DNA of 44,636 bases from Clostridia bacterium (GTDB taxonomy: Bacteria; Bacillota; Clostridia; Oscillospirales; CAG-272): assembly GCA_017481225.1 (NCBI GenBank), contig JAFUPM010000027.1, forward strand, positions 1 through 44,636, read 5' to 3'. Both the position numbers and the translations under genes were made by a program. Of this stretch, positions 1 through 8,897 are shown one piece after another. The notes below the pieces were generated by a model. It made no database searches, had not been told where the DNA came from, and was given only the letters and a program-made list of their open reading frames with translations. Every line of letters starts with the position of its first letter. Position 1 is the stretch's first letter.

Positions 1-250
1 ATACAACCTCCTCCTCTGCCTTCTCCCAGGAGAACTCGGATTTAAGCCTTCCCTCATACTGCGACTGCCTTCTTCTGACTGCCGCATCCCAGCTTCCCTC
101 GGTGTAGAAATTCTTCTTTATAAACCTTTTCAGCTCCTCGAACTGTCGGGGAGCATATTTTTTTATACCGTGGCCACACTCGTGAGTGAGGGCTGCCTCG
201 AGAGCATAGTTGCCGATATCTCTGCCCTCTCTTCCGGCTTCGATATTTAT
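1..250. repeat. Direct repeat, left copy (pairs with 40121-40370)
   Basis: The first 125 bases match 40121-40245 exactly. Differences then appear at 126, 191, 209, 211, 212, 245 and 247, and similarity ends at about 250. The repeat lies inside the giant polyvalent gene and encodes a metalloprotease-like HECGH motif at 170-184. The changes between copies are either synonymous (GCC/GCT, GGC/GGA) or conservative (R/K, N/D, N/H). This looks like divergence under coding constraint rather than sequencing error. Confidence 0.93.
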
Positions 251-2452
251 ATGTATGACGGGCACTCCGCCCTTGGTATCGTAATTTATATATGCGTTAG
301 TGTCTCGCAGGTCGGAATTCTCTTCCACGGTCTCAACGCGGAAAGCAAAGCCGTCAAGCACACGCGCAAGCAACTCCACCTTCTTCACGCCTTGCTTCTG
401 CGTGGGAGTGAGCTTTCGTCTCTTAACCCCCTCGCTCGTGATATCCGCGTGTCGGGAGCCGCTTTCGCTCCTCTTCTCCGCCTTACCGTCGGTATCGCTT
501 GCCGCGCTCTCCCTCTCGGCGCTTGCCTTTTTCTCTGCGGCTTTTTGTTTCGCCAGGTTTATTATTCCCTGCTCCGCGTCAACGGCTCTGTTGTAATCAA
601 CTCCTGCTCTGAAGGCTGCCGCAACAGCTCCGGAAGGCATAGACAGCACGCCGCGGCGGTCTCTCTCGGAGAGTGTATTCACCATATCCGTCAGTCTCTT
701 GCCGCGCGCCTCAAGTCCGAGAGAGTAGGCAGTAGTCCACCAGAGGCGGTATTCGTCAGCGCTTCCCTTGAATTGTTCAAGCCCCTCTTTGTATGCCTTA
801 AGAGTCTCGCCCTTGTATTTCTTCTCGGGGTCTGTCTGTGCCTTTGATGCCTTTATATCCTCCGTGAGTAGGATTTCCTTGAGCGCATCTCTTTGAGCCA
901 TCTTTCTCATAGCGCCGAGATTTTCTGCCTTCTGTTCAAACTCCGTCATATCGGCATAGTACCTCTGTACGCCCTCGTCGCCCTCGAGGTGCCTTACCTC
1001 GTCCTCGGTAAGGTATTCGCTCTCCCTCTCTGCCGCCAAATCAGCAACCTCGCGCGCAAGCTTTCCCGTGTATTTTGCCTGCTTACGCGAGCCTAATTTC
1101 GCGCTCTGCGCCTTTTCGAGAGTTCTACCGATATTCTCTACCCCCGAAGCCTTTGCCGCCTCGTAGAGTAAATTTTCCGTATGCTCAAGGTCTAGTATCT
1201 CCCTGCCCGACTTGACGTCAGCGGAGCCTTGTCTGATACTGCTCTTGGCAGCGCCTAAACCGCCAAAGCCGAGACCCATAAGCGCGCCGCTGGCTCCCGA
1301 CAGAGCAACGTCTCCGAAGCTATCAAGCACAGCCTTGCCTATTGCCTCGCTCTGAGACATACCCGACTTAACGTACTCTTCTACGGAGAGCATAAATTCC
1401 GAATTCGCGCCCGCGACAGCGATATCTGCTATCTTATTCAGCGCCTCGGCTGTTGCTTCCTCAGCTGCGTTAGAGCCGACGTTTTTCCAAAGGTAATTAA
1501 CTACCGACTGCTTGAAAAGCTTTGTATCAAACAGCGCGTCAAGTCCTGCTTTCTCGGTTACAGCTTCAATCGTGCCGGAGAGAACGCCGAGAAAGAGCGC
1601 TTTACCGTCGTCAAGACCTCTCTCTTTCGCTCCCATAACGGCGCTTGACATAGCCTCGCTGCCCATCATAGCTAAGGATACGGCTCCGCTAACCGCGCTG
1701 CCTGCTCCGCCGCCTAAGAGTGTGCCGATGCCTATGCTTATAGCGCTATCCGCCATAGACATACCCGTGTTATAGAGGAATTTACCAAAGCCCGACATAT
1801 CCTCAGATACCCCTGCTCTTTGTATCTGCGACGTCATTGTGTGGTATGGATTGTCCTCAAGCTCCTTACCTGCCACGTATCTCATAAGCTGCGTGGGAGC
1901 TTCTGTTAAGCCCGACGCTGCGGTATGGTAGAGCGACTCAAGCGATACGCCCGCCTTCTCCCAGAACCCGACAGCGTTTTCAGCTCTGTACTTTTGGTCC
2001 GCAAACGCCCTTCTCTTAAGCTCCTCGTCGTATTCCTTGTAGAAATCCTCGTATGCGTAGATACCTCTTCCGTCTTTGCTTATAACGAAATCAGCAAGAG
2101 CTCTCTCCTCGTCTGTCATATACGCGTACTGCTCGCCCGAGGTTCCTTGGAGCCACTCCTGAAATTTGCTCTTCGGCTTCCATTTTGCCGCATATTCCTT
2201 AAATTCCGGAGACTCCGCTACTTCCTTATACTTTTCCGGTATATACGTCTCGTAGGTCGGCGCACTTCTCGCCCTCTCAATGGCTTCGTTAATAACCTTC
2301 AGCTTATAGCGCTCCGCCTGTTTCGCATCATATTTCCGTATAGCCTCCTCCTTTGTGATTCCTGAGGAGACGGGCGAAGCAGCCTTAGCCACTCCGCCCC
2401 CTGTTGAATGTTTTTTATTATAGGCTGCAATCGCCTGTTCTTTCGTATACAT
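1..2452 (-). CDS. Giant phage polyvalent (ejection) protein, N-terminal part, runs off the left edge
   Basis: The reading frame is open from an ATG at 2452 (first residues MYTKEQAIAAYNKK) to position 1 and encodes 817 complete codons. The start follows the upstream gene's stop by nine bases. The N-terminal about 200 residues are charged and helical. Two Gly/Ala-rich hydrophobic stretches (about residues 231-270 and 379-400) could touch membrane during DNA ejection. An HECGH zinc-protease-like motif is at residue 757. If position 1 is joined to 40120 the split codon becomes TGT and the frame continues into the 34419-40082 piece, giving about 2,717 residues. Very large late-gene proteins of this kind in podoviruses are ejected internal virion proteins carrying several domains. 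That role is inferred from position and size. No transglycosylase or RNA polymerase motif was recognised. Confidence 0.8.
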   Translation of the reverse strand, partial: MYTKEQAIAAYNKKHSTGGGVAKAASPVSSGITKEEAIRKYDAKQAERYKLKVINEAIERARSAPTYETYIPEKYKEVAESPEFKEYAAKWKPKSKFQEWLQGTSGEQYAYMTDEERALADFVISKDGRGIYAYEDFYKEYDEELKRRAFADQKYRAENAVGFWEKAGVSLESLYHTAASGLTEAPTQLMRYVAGKELEDNPYHTMTSQIQRAGVSEDMSGFGKFLYNTGMSMADSAISIGIGTLLGGGAGSAVSGAVSLAMMGSEAMSSAVMGAKERGLDDGKALFLGVLSGTIEAVTEKAGLDALFDTKLFKQSVVNYLWKNVGSNAAEEATAEALNKIADIAVAGANSEFMLSVEEYVKSGMSQSEAIGKAVLDSFGDVALSGASGALMGLGFGGLGAAKSSIRQGSADVKSGREILDLEHTENLLYEAAKASGVENIGRTLEKAQSAKLGSRKQAKYTGKLAREVADLAAERESEYLTEDEVRHLEGDEGVQRYYADMTEFEQKAENLGAMRKMAQRDALKEILLTEDIKASKAQTDPEKKYKGETLKAYKEGLEQFKGSADEYRLWWTTAYSLGLEARGKRLTDMVNTLSERDRRGVLSMPSGAVAAAFRAGVDYNRAVDAEQGIINLAKQKAAEKKASAERESAASDTDGKAEKRSESGSRHADITSEGVKRRKLTPTQKQGVKKVELLARVLDGFAFRVETVEENSDLRDTNAYINYDTKGGVPVIHINIEAGREGRDIGNYALEAALTHECGHGIKKYAPRQFEELKRFIKKNFYTEGSWDAAVRRRQSQYEGRLKSEFSWEKAEEEVV

Positions 2453-2461
2453 AAGCGCCTC

Positions 2462-3700
2462 CTATATTGACGTCATAAGTATTATTATCTGCTCACTTGT
2501 GAGCTTTTTACCGGATTTATCCGTAAACGCCGAAAGCTTATCGTATAGCTCCTCTCCGCTGATACCGCTGTCCGCAAGGGAGCTTACGTAGTCTAGCAGC
2601 TTTACTCCGTCCGCGCTCTCCAAAGCGGAAATATATGCAATCTCCCTTCGGCCCATTATCTCATTTACAAGATAATCCACCTGTTCGCGGCTCATGTGGT
2701 TGCCCTCTTTGTCCTCCCAGGTCATAAGGTCAGAGCGAATCTCAGCCTCCGTATAATTCTTATGCTCGCCGAGATACTTTTCTTTAACGTTACGGTTGGT
2801 GCCCGTTGCGACTCCTGCATAAATCCTCATAGCCTCGTCGTACCAGGTTGCCCCGGTATCGTTTTCGCCGTCAAAGTCGTAGATACCCTTGGTAGTCCTG
2901 AGGCTCTGCAATAATTCGTATTCCTCATCACCGCCGTTTTCGTTCCCCAGAGCAGCCACCGCCGCCTGATACTCGGGCGACTCCTTGTAAAGCATATCAC
3001 CGTATGCCCCTGCGCGCTCCGCTTCCGTAAGCAGTCTCTCTCCCTCGGCATCGTGGCGCTCCTTTGCGGCATTATAGAACTCCAGCGCCATCGCGTCGGC
3101 ATTTTCCATAATATCATTGTACGCCGCCGTACCCATAGCCGCAGCATAGGAGGAGCCGTAGCCGCCCGTAAGACCTGCCGCCTGGGCTACCGTATCGCGC
3201 CTTGCTCTGTCTGCACTTTTGAGAGCCTGGGCTCTGTACTGCTGATAAAGCTCATCAGCATCCGCATCGTACTCAAACTCATCGCGCCCGAAATACTTCT
3301 CGTAGTATTCACGCTCACGGTCATAGTAGTAGTTATAGTCCTTCACCGGCTCCTCGGCTGAGGCTTCCTCGGTGCTATCCACCTTCTCCTCGGCATCGGG
3401 TGCCACGGTGCCGACTGTGTCCGCAACGTCGGAGGGGCTCTCGGGAGTGTCAACCGTCGGTTCTTCTCGAGGAGTATTTAATCCCAAAGCCTTTGATACA
3501 GCATCCTCCGTTGACGTGCTTATAGACCCACTCGGTTTTCCGGAGTTCGTCTCTTCCTTTTTTGAGCCGCCAATAAGCGGGCTTATACCGTCTGATATCA
3601 GGCCGCCTACGTATTTGCCAACCTCAGCCGCAGGGGAATCTGATACCCCGCCGAAAAGCAACTTCTTTCCGGGTTGCGTTTTTCTGTTCTTTTTATTCAT
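2462..3700 (-). CDS. Phage structural/ejection-associated protein, unknown function
   Basis: This 412-residue protein starts at an ATG preceded by AAAGGAAA and overlaps the small upstream gene by an ATGA junction. Residues about 1-25 are basic, 45-120 are acidic and low-complexity, and 120-210 are Tyr/Ala-rich and helical. That part contains a block with an LTGGYGSSYA core, which I recall from uncharacterised virion proteins of Clostridia phages encoded just before large ejection proteins. The C-terminal third is a folded-looking helical region. The gene lies between a tail-hub gene and the giant polyvalent gene in one leftward operon, so it is probably packaged in the virion or used in ejection. 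No enzymatic motif is visible. Confidence 0.75.
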   Translation of the reverse strand: MNKKNRKTQPGKKLLFGGVSDSPAAEVGKYVGGLISDGISPLIGGSKKEETNSGKPSGSISTSTEDAVSKALGLNTPREEPTVDTPESPSDVADTVGTVAPDAEEKVDSTEEASAEEPVKDYNYYYDREREYYEKYFGRDEFEYDADADELYQQYRAQALKSADRARRDTVAQAAGLTGGYGSSYAAAMGTAAYNDIMENADAMALEFYNAAKERHDAEGERLLTEAERAGAYGDMLYKESPEYQAAVAALGNENGGDEEYELLQSLRTTKGIYDFDGENDTGATWYDEAMRIYAGVATGTNRNVKEKYLGEHKNYTEAEIRSDLMTWEDKEGNHMSREQVDYLVNEIMGRREIAYISALESADGVKLLDYVSSLADSGISGEELYDKLSAFTDKSGKKLTSEQIIILMTSI

Positions 3701-3831
3701 TTTCCTTTATCCTCCAGCATTGCGAAAATAACGTTCAGCTTCTCGCACAAATTAGTAACCCACCGCATCAGCTGCTCCAGCTGCTCCGCAGGGCTCCCCG
3801 TCAGTGTAGGGGGGTCAAATCTTATTCCCAT
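3697..3831 (-). CDS. Small phage protein (44 aa), translationally coupled
   Basis: A short frame beginning MGIRFDPPTLTG starts one base after the stop of the tail-hub gene. GGAGG lies about nine bases upstream, inside that gene's last codons. It ends in an ATGA overlap with the following 412-residue gene. The second half (about residues 14-40) looks like one amphipathic helix with Leu/Val/Ile spacing. The coupling at both ends and the good ribosome site support translation. Function is unknown. Position suggests a small virion or assembly factor. Confidence 0.6.
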   Translation of the reverse strand: MGIRFDPPTLTGSPAEQLEQLMRWVTNLCEKLNVIFAMLEDKGK

Positions 3832-3832
3832 A

Positions 3833-5668
3833 TTAGTAGTCCTCCGAGCTCTCAAGCACACGGGCGATACCGTACAGCTTGAATTTTCCCTTGCCCGTCA
3901 CCTTCAGCTTGAAGTGGTCGCATCTGACGGGCATAATATGTACCGTCTCGGTTTTTGGCACGGGATTTATACCCACAAGCCTCTCAAGCTCGCGCCATAC
4001 TCCGTCGGTATCGTACTGTATCCAGACGTTAAACCTTGATTTAAAATCAAGCAGAACCCGTATATCCATACGGCATATATATTTTCTGTCGGGAGTAGAA
4101 AAGCCTATCTCTCCCGTCTCAAGCATATAATCCACGACCTCGCTGCCGTCCTCCGACGAATAAGCCAAGTATCCGTCATTTACAGCCATAAGGAGCGCGC
4201 CGCCCTGCTCCGTCATTAAGGAGACCTCCCCGGGAGCTAACTCTCTATGCCAAAAGCCGTACCTCGTATCGTAGGTGAAAATATACCCATCTCCGCCGCG
4301 CTTGCAGTAGGCAACGTATTTTTCGCCCTGCGCCCCGGCGACGGCTCCCGTATATTTTAAGCTGCCAAGGTCCTCGGAAATAAGAGTGGTTCCCGACCCG
4401 TCGAAGGCGACGAAGCCGCCTCTTGAGTGATAAATAATCATATCTCCCGCGCGTGCTATGGACCTACCCGAGCCCAAAGCCACACCGCGACCCGTTACGT
4501 TGTAGACCTGGTGCGCTCCGGTGCTTGAAACGTATACCTTATGTATAATATCCTCCTTAAAAAATACGGGATTATCTCCCACAAGGCAAGCGCCGGTAAA
4601 GGGACCCGCCGAGCCCACGGAGATTACCGCAGGTGAGTCGGCAAGGATAGCATCCTCAGCCGAGGGAATAGAGAAATCCGACCAGGAGCCAAGCCGCGAG
4701 CAGTAAATTTCATTTATCCGTCCGTCCCAAAGACAGCCCCACAGCCTGTTTTTGCACTCAATAAGGTAATCGAAGGCGCGCGTACTCACCGTATATTCGA
4801 TAACAGCGCCACTGTTCAGATACGAATAGACTAGACTTCCGTCATATTTTTCGAATTGCAGGAAATGGTCCGCATTATCGTGATAATACCCCTCCACAAG
4901 CAGAGTATCCATTATTCCCTGAACGAGAAAATAACCGCTTTTGCCACTGATGAGGCTCGGTGCAGACGTATTAAGTTGAATTTTCAGCGTCTCGGGGAAG
5001 GAGTGCATATCAAAGCTTGTTACCTCGTCGGCGTAAACCCCCGCGCCCGACACCTTGATATACACCTGCGCAGCATTTACAGTCCTATCTCCCGTTACCA
5101 GCCAGTTGGTCCTCTGTTTAATACTAGGCTCACCCGTATCGGAATTAACGGATAAGTAATACTCACCGCTGGCAATTAAAGCGTCCCCCTCGCGCTTCGT
5201 CACCTCAATCACGTTGTCGCCACTGCTGAATACAACGCAGTTAACCAGCTTGAATTCCCCGACGGTATAGGTATGCTCACGCCTTTCGGACTTCCCCGTG
5301 GAGGTGTTATACGCGAAGGAGTTAGGATATACCACGATATTCGCGCCCATACGCACCATCTGGTAATTTACCCCCTCAATATATGCGCCGATATCCTCAT
5401 CATCGTCAAGCCTACCCACGTAGCGGAACCATACCCTGCCGTCCTTCGTATAAAGTATAGCCTCGTCCCCGAGCATACCGAGTATCCTGCCCGGCACCGT
5501 TCTAATATCTCCTCTCGGCGCTCTGGCAGTCAGCAGCGGATATTCGTCGCTCGTGACGTTATAGCCGTCGTAAATCTCCTTTTCCGATATAACGCTCCTG
5601 TGGTTGTAGCCGCGGAACTCGTTTATATAGCTTCGGGATTTGTCGGTCTCTTCAATATATGGCATCAT
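3833..5668 (-). CDS. Tail hub / stabilisation-type beta-rich structural protein
   Basis: This is a 611-residue, strongly beta-rich protein. The N-terminal segment NEFRGYNHR, followed about 25 residues later by LTARAPRG, is the kind of opening seen in podovirus tail-nozzle and packaged-DNA stabilisation proteins (P22 gp10-like, T7 gp12-like beta-propellers). Repeating YxxxxGxxxxF-type strands run through the middle, as in a propeller. It starts with two Met codons seven bases after the stop of the connector gene, and a GAGGTG ribosome site precedes the first. Its place between connector and ejection proteins fits a tail tube or nozzle. Assignment is by order and fold impression, not by an active-site motif. 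Confidence 0.62.
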   Translation of the reverse strand: MMPYIEETDKSRSYINEFRGYNHRSVISEKEIYDGYNVTSDEYPLLTARAPRGDIRTVPGRILGMLGDEAILYTKDGRVWFRYVGRLDDDEDIGAYIEGVNYQMVRMGANIVVYPNSFAYNTSTGKSERREHTYTVGEFKLVNCVVFSSGDNVIEVTKREGDALIASGEYYLSVNSDTGEPSIKQRTNWLVTGDRTVNAAQVYIKVSGAGVYADEVTSFDMHSFPETLKIQLNTSAPSLISGKSGYFLVQGIMDTLLVEGYYHDNADHFLQFEKYDGSLVYSYLNSGAVIEYTVSTRAFDYLIECKNRLWGCLWDGRINEIYCSRLGSWSDFSIPSAEDAILADSPAVISVGSAGPFTGACLVGDNPVFFKEDIIHKVYVSSTGAHQVYNVTGRGVALGSGRSIARAGDMIIYHSRGGFVAFDGSGTTLISEDLGSLKYTGAVAGAQGEKYVAYCKRGGDGYIFTYDTRYGFWHRELAPGEVSLMTEQGGALLMAVNDGYLAYSSEDGSEVVDYMLETGEIGFSTPDRKYICRMDIRVLLDFKSRFNVWIQYDTDGVWRELERLVGINPVPKTETVHIMPVRCDHFKLKVTGKGKFKLYGIARVLESSEDY

Positions 5669-5675
5669 AACAGCG

Positions 5676-6050
5676 TCACCTCACCTTATATCTTCTGACT
5701 CCGCCGGGGCGGTATCTGCGGTTTAGCATAATTTTATAATCCTTAAGAAGCGAATTATATAAAAATACCTCATTGTTATAATGCTTCTGCTCGTGGAGCT
5801 TCAGCTGTATCTCTGCCGCAAGGAAATGCACGTACAGCTCGTCATAAGGCATAGGCACGCAAAGCTTTGTCTCTTTATTATCTGCCGTAAAGCCCGTGAA
5901 CTCCCCACCCCTTGCAAGCTCGGGATATCTTGAATGTACCTCGTCAATTATTCTTTTTTCAACTCTTGAGAGCCAGACGAGCTTTTCCCTCTCGTCAACC
6001 CTGTTCTGCAGGTAGCCGTCCACCTGCAGCAATGCTTCGTTTACAGTCAT
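5676..6050 (-). CDS. Head-tail connector/adaptor protein
   Basis: This 124-residue, mostly helical protein sits directly after the capsid block and before the tail-hub gene. That is the usual slot for the dodecameric adaptor that binds under the portal (P22 gp4 / T7 gp11 role). It has an N-terminal helix, a central segment with VPMPYDELYVHFLAAEI, and a basic C-terminus ending in several Arg and Tyr. The VPMPYDELY... pattern is common in small adaptor proteins of Clostridia phages. An AAGGAGTAG ribosome site precedes ATG 6050. An intrinsic terminator at 6127-6158 lies between it and the head genes. Confidence 0.6.
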   Translation of the reverse strand: MTVNEALLQVDGYLQNRVDEREKLVWLSRVEKRIIDEVHSRYPELARGGEFTGFTADNKETKLCVPMPYDELYVHFLAAEIQLKLHEQKHYNNEVFLYNSLLKDYKIMLNRRYRPGGVRRYKVR

Positions 6051-6126
6051 ATGTCTACTCCTTATCTTTTAAATTGCCAAAGGATTATGGATATCGCGGA
6101 GAAATTCACAATCGTTTGGTAATTTA

Positions 6127-6158
6127 AAAGGGGCGCCACCTACAGCAGCGCCCCTTCC
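6127..6158 (-). terminator. Intrinsic terminator after the head genes
   Basis: In the leftward direction AAGGGGCGC and its complement GGCGCCCCTT form a GC-rich hairpin followed by TTAAATT. A second small hairpin (AGCGGT/ACCGCT) at 6163-6180 overlaps the stop of the gene just before it. Since the tail genes continue in the same direction 75 bases further on, this probably reduces rather than ends late transcription. Confidence 0.75.
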
Positions 6159-6178
6159 TTTTCAGCGGTGAGGACCGC

Positions 6179-6499
6179 TTAATTATTACCCTTCTCAAGC
6201 TCGCGGCGGAGCTTCTCCTTATAGCTGTCGTCCATATCGCGGAGCGCAGCCTTTTCGACAAGCATAAGCTTGTATTTGAGAGGTATCTTAACAAGCTTAC
6301 CGCGAGGCACCTTGATACTCTTACCGTTAAGAGAGAGCCTCATAGTCTTTGACTTTTTCGCGCTGTCGTCTCTGGGGATAAATGCATCGACAAGCCGGTT
6401 GTAGTCCACCTTTTTGGGCGCGGTATCTTCAACCTTTGCGGGCGTAGCTTCCTCAAGCTGCGCGACGGTATCGGCAGTATTTGTTTTTTTATTAGCCAT
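6179..6499 (-). CDS. Small head-associated protein
   Basis: This 106-residue protein is encoded 55 bases after the major capsid gene, with AGAAAGGAAAAAT before ATG 6499. The first about 30 residues are Ala/Thr/Glu-rich and look disordered. Residues about 40-80 are basic and include SIKVPRGKLVKIPLKYK, a beta-hairpin-like segment. The tail is a charged helix. Its place between capsid and connector suggests a decoration or head-completion role. I recognise no named family. Confidence 0.5.
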   Translation of the reverse strand: MANKKTNTADTVAQLEEATPAKVEDTAPKKVDYNRLVDAFIPRDDSAKKSKTMRLSLNGKSIKVPRGKLVKIPLKYKLMLVEKAALRDMDDSYKEKLRRELEKGNN

Positions 6500-6554
6500 T
6501 ATTTTTCCTTTCTGCTCCGCAGAGCAAGCTGCTCACCCTACGGAGCTTTTAAAT

Positions 6555-7622
6555 TCAGGCAGATTCTTCCTCTGCCGTGATAACAGCCTCGGCATCGTCA
6601 ACGCCGTTGAAGCTGGAGGTGCAGCGGTAGTTTACGAGATACTTGGGAATAAGCACTCTCGTAACGGTTGTTGCCTTCCAGCCGACAGAGCCTCTCTGGT
6701 CGAGGGGGTCGGCAGTACCGGAGGAGCCAAGCTGCTTGACGATGGTGCGAAGACCGCCGCCCTCCAGCTTAACCGTACCGTAGGAGCCCTCACCGATAAG
6801 AGTGCCGTGGTAGATAGCCACGCCGTTTTCATTTTCGGTTATAAGGGCGTTGGTAGTCTCGTAGATACGTGCGCCTACCACGTCGCCAACGTAGCCGGAT
6901 GCGAGATGCTGGGGCTTCAGGAACTTATAAAGCTCCTTGTATTCCTCGTCGGCAGTAAGGTCCGTAGCCACGTCGGTATGAAGGATGAGAGGATATGCAC
7001 CGTTTATCTTAGGCGCATTGACTCTCTTGAGAATGTTTACGAGGCGTCTGATATCAGCCACGCTGATTTTGTGGTTTTCCACGGTAAGCTCAGCCTCGGC
7101 GTCAGCGCCGCCTGCAAGTGCATCGTTTACCTCGTCGTCGGTGACGAGAGTGTTACGGATAAGCTTATCGAGCACCGCGTGCGCCTGGGTGGACAGCACG
7201 TCGATTGCAGAGGTTACCATAGGGTCGATAGAGGTAGTAATAACCATATCGTTGAGAGGCACCCAGCCGCCGTAAGAATCGACCATAGCCGAGATAGTAT
7301 ACGTAGCGAGCTTCTGACCCTCGGGTGTCTGACCCTCCTCAAGCTTACGCGCCGCCACGTCGGTATCCAGCTCATGGAAGCCGCGGAACTCGATAGTCTT
7401 ACCTCTGCCCTTGGGGAGAGGTCTCTTTACCGCGAACTGCTCGTATACGAGATTGGGGCCTGCCTTCTTGATAAGGCGGTTATCGTAGTAGGTTTTGAAC
7501 TCCTCGGCAATGCCGGGGTCCGTAGAGGGCTGATTCTCATAGAGAACCGCCGTGTCGCTCTCTTCAAATACGAAGAGATTAAACGGATTGAATTTAAATC
7601 CGCATATTCCGATATTTTTCAT
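6555..7622 (-). CDS. Major capsid protein, N4-gp56 family
   Basis: This 355-residue protein has the N4-gp56 capsid signature. Near the N-terminus is TYYDNRLIKKAGPNLVYEQF, then KGRGKTIEFRGF, then an LEEGQTPEG loop, and LNDMVITTSIDPM at about residue 120. A long helix follows that ends in a TLD/VLDKLIRNTL-type segment. Family knowledge: these proteins form the HK97-fold shell of N4-like and many other short-tailed phages. The start ATG 7622 has AGGAGACAGAAAA upstream, a leader also used at 15184 and 17100. The scaffold gene lies directly upstream. Confidence 0.9.
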   Translation of the reverse strand: MKNIGICGFKFNPFNLFVFEESDTAVLYENQPSTDPGIAEEFKTYYDNRLIKKAGPNLVYEQFAVKRPLPKGRGKTIEFRGFHELDTDVAARKLEEGQTPEGQKLATYTISAMVDSYGGWVPLNDMVITTSIDPMVTSAIDVLSTQAHAVLDKLIRNTLVTDDEVNDALAGGADAEAELTVENHKISVADIRRLVNILKRVNAPKINGAYPLILHTDVATDLTADEEYKELYKFLKPQHLASGYVGDVVGARIYETTNALITENENGVAIYHGTLIGEGSYGTVKLEGGGLRTIVKQLGSSGTADPLDQRGSVGWKATTVTRVLIPKYLVNYRCTSSFNGVDDAEAVITAEEESA

Positions 7623-7674
7623 TTTTCTGTCTCCTGTTAATTTTGTTTTTCCCGCGGAGACAAAACGTCGGTTA

Positions 7675-8748
7675 TTATCTGAAGGTACCCAACGTGACGG
7701 GCTCTCCGCGCTCCAGCATATCTTCTATTCTGGCATAGTCTGCATCCGTCATATTGCGGACGTCAATCTTGGGAGTGCTCTGGCCCTTTCTTGCCGCGCT
7801 TGCTCCCTCGCGGATACGTGCTTGGTTTTTCTGCACAGCCTTGGCGGCGTTCTGCTCGGCCTGTCTTTCGATAGCCGCAGTCTCTTTCGCCATAATCTCG
7901 TCAAGGTGCGCGTGTCGGTAAGCCTGCGTTACTGACATCTTGTCTCTCTGCAGGTACTTCATAAATTCGGGGTTCCTAAGCTCTGTCTTAATATCGAAGT
8001 CGGGATATAGCTTCACAGTCTCCTTTGCCTCGGCTGCCCACCTGGCAGCATCAGCGCGGAGCTCCTTATCCTTTTCCTCCGCATCAAGCTTTGCTCTGAG
8101 GTCCTCGAGCTCTCCCTTGGTGCGGGTCAGCTCGTCTGCCTGCTTCATTGATTCTCTGAGCGATTCTACACTCGTGCCCTTCTTGTAAGCCTCTGCCTCA
8201 AGAAGAGAATCGTCGGCGGCAATAGCGGCAAGTATACCCTCGGTATCGTCGGCGCTCTTACCGTACTTTGAAGCAAAGGCGCCAAGAGCTGCGCGGTATC
8301 TGTCAGCATCAGCCTTGTGCTTGTCTGCCTCGCTTTTTGCATCTCTTTGAGCTTTGAAGCGGTCAGCTATGGCGGCAGATATTTTTTTGCCATAGATCCC
8401 CTTATACTTATCCGACCTGATAAGCTCGTCGAACTCCTCCTCGGGAGTCCTCGTATCCGCGGTTGGCTCTGTCGGCTCTGCAGCAGCTGCACCCTCGTCA
8501 TCTGCTTCCGCGTTGCCGGCTTCTTCGGAGTGAGCGACGCTCCCCTCGGCTCTTACCGCCTCTGCAGCCTGTGCACTTGCCACACCGTCGGTAATACCGT
8601 ATTTCTGCTCCATTCGTGCCATGAACATATCCATGTCATCCGAATTCTCTGTACCAGACTCAGCGCCTTCGCCGTCTGCGCCTCCCTCAGCTCCTTCCGC
8701 AAAGAACTGAAGAGGTAGCCTGATAAGTCTTTTCTTCAAGATTTCCAT
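7675..8748 (-). CDS. Capsid scaffolding protein
   Basis: I place the start at ATG 8748 because AGAAAGGAGT precedes it and the product then begins with the typical short basic stretch and LPLQFFAEG motif of Bacillota phage scaffolds. The product is 357 residues: an acidic, Gly/Ala-rich region (about 20-110), then a long highly charged coiled coil (about 125-250), then a basic C-terminal segment that probably binds the capsid. Scaffolds assemble the procapsid and leave before DNA packaging. It directly precedes the capsid gene and is the first gene after a terminator/promoter element at 8833-8896. An ATG 36 bases further upstream is in frame but lies within the promoter-leader region. Confidence 0.8.
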   Translation of the reverse strand: MEILKKRLIRLPLQFFAEGAEGGADGEGAESGTENSDDMDMFMARMEQKYGITDGVASAQAAEAVRAEGSVAHSEEAGNAEADDEGAAAAEPTEPTADTRTPEEEFDELIRSDKYKGIYGKKISAAIADRFKAQRDAKSEADKHKADADRYRAALGAFASKYGKSADDTEGILAAIAADDSLLEAEAYKKGTSVESLRESMKQADELTRTKGELEDLRAKLDAEEKDKELRADAARWAAEAKETVKLYPDFDIKTELRNPEFMKYLQRDKMSVTQAYRHAHLDEIMAKETAAIERQAEQNAAKAVQKNQARIREGASAARKGQSTPKIDVRNMTDADYARIEDMLERGEPVTLGTFR

Positions 8749-8832
8749 AATACTCCTTTCTGCCCGTATGGCGGGCGACTCCACTTGAAGCTATCACAGT
8801 CCGAGAGCTCCCTCTCGGCTTCTGTCGGTTAT

Positions 8833-8867
8833 ATTCTACAACAAAAAAAGCCCGAAAAAAACCCCCC
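8833..8867 (-). promoter_or_regulatory. Putative late promoter with G6 box (copy 1 of 3)
   Basis: Leftward, a run of six Gs (8867-8862) is followed 23 bases later by TAGAAT (8838-8833). The same G6 then -10 arrangement is found at 13644-13679 and 34326-34360. There is no TTGACA-like -35 at normal spacing. Inference: a promoter for the head operon that may need a phage activator. Confidence 0.45.
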
Positions 8868-8868
8868 T

Positions 8869-8896
8869 AAAAAAGCCCGAAAAATCGGGCTTTTTA
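8869..8896. terminator. Bidirectional intrinsic terminator (copy 1 of 3)
   Basis: GCCCGA, four As, then TCGGGC, with A-run and T-run flanks on both sides. It separates the packaging unit (ending with the Prp-like gene) from the scaffold/capsid unit. Flanking bases match the copies at 13680 and 34361 while the stem sequence differs. Confidence 0.82.
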
Positions 8897-8897
8897 T

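Noticed and set aside
1-250. Exact terminal redundancy from assembling a circular phage
   Set aside because: Only the first 125 bases are identical; seven differences follow within 250 bases and the right copy continues into host DNA, so a simple circular overlap does not explain it.
170-847. Plus-strand 225-residue open frame (and other long plus-strand frames at 6414-7640, 10655-11842 and 36030-37004)
   Set aside because: They are antisense to well-supported genes, lack ribosome sites and have unnatural composition; they follow from the codon use of the minus-strand genes.
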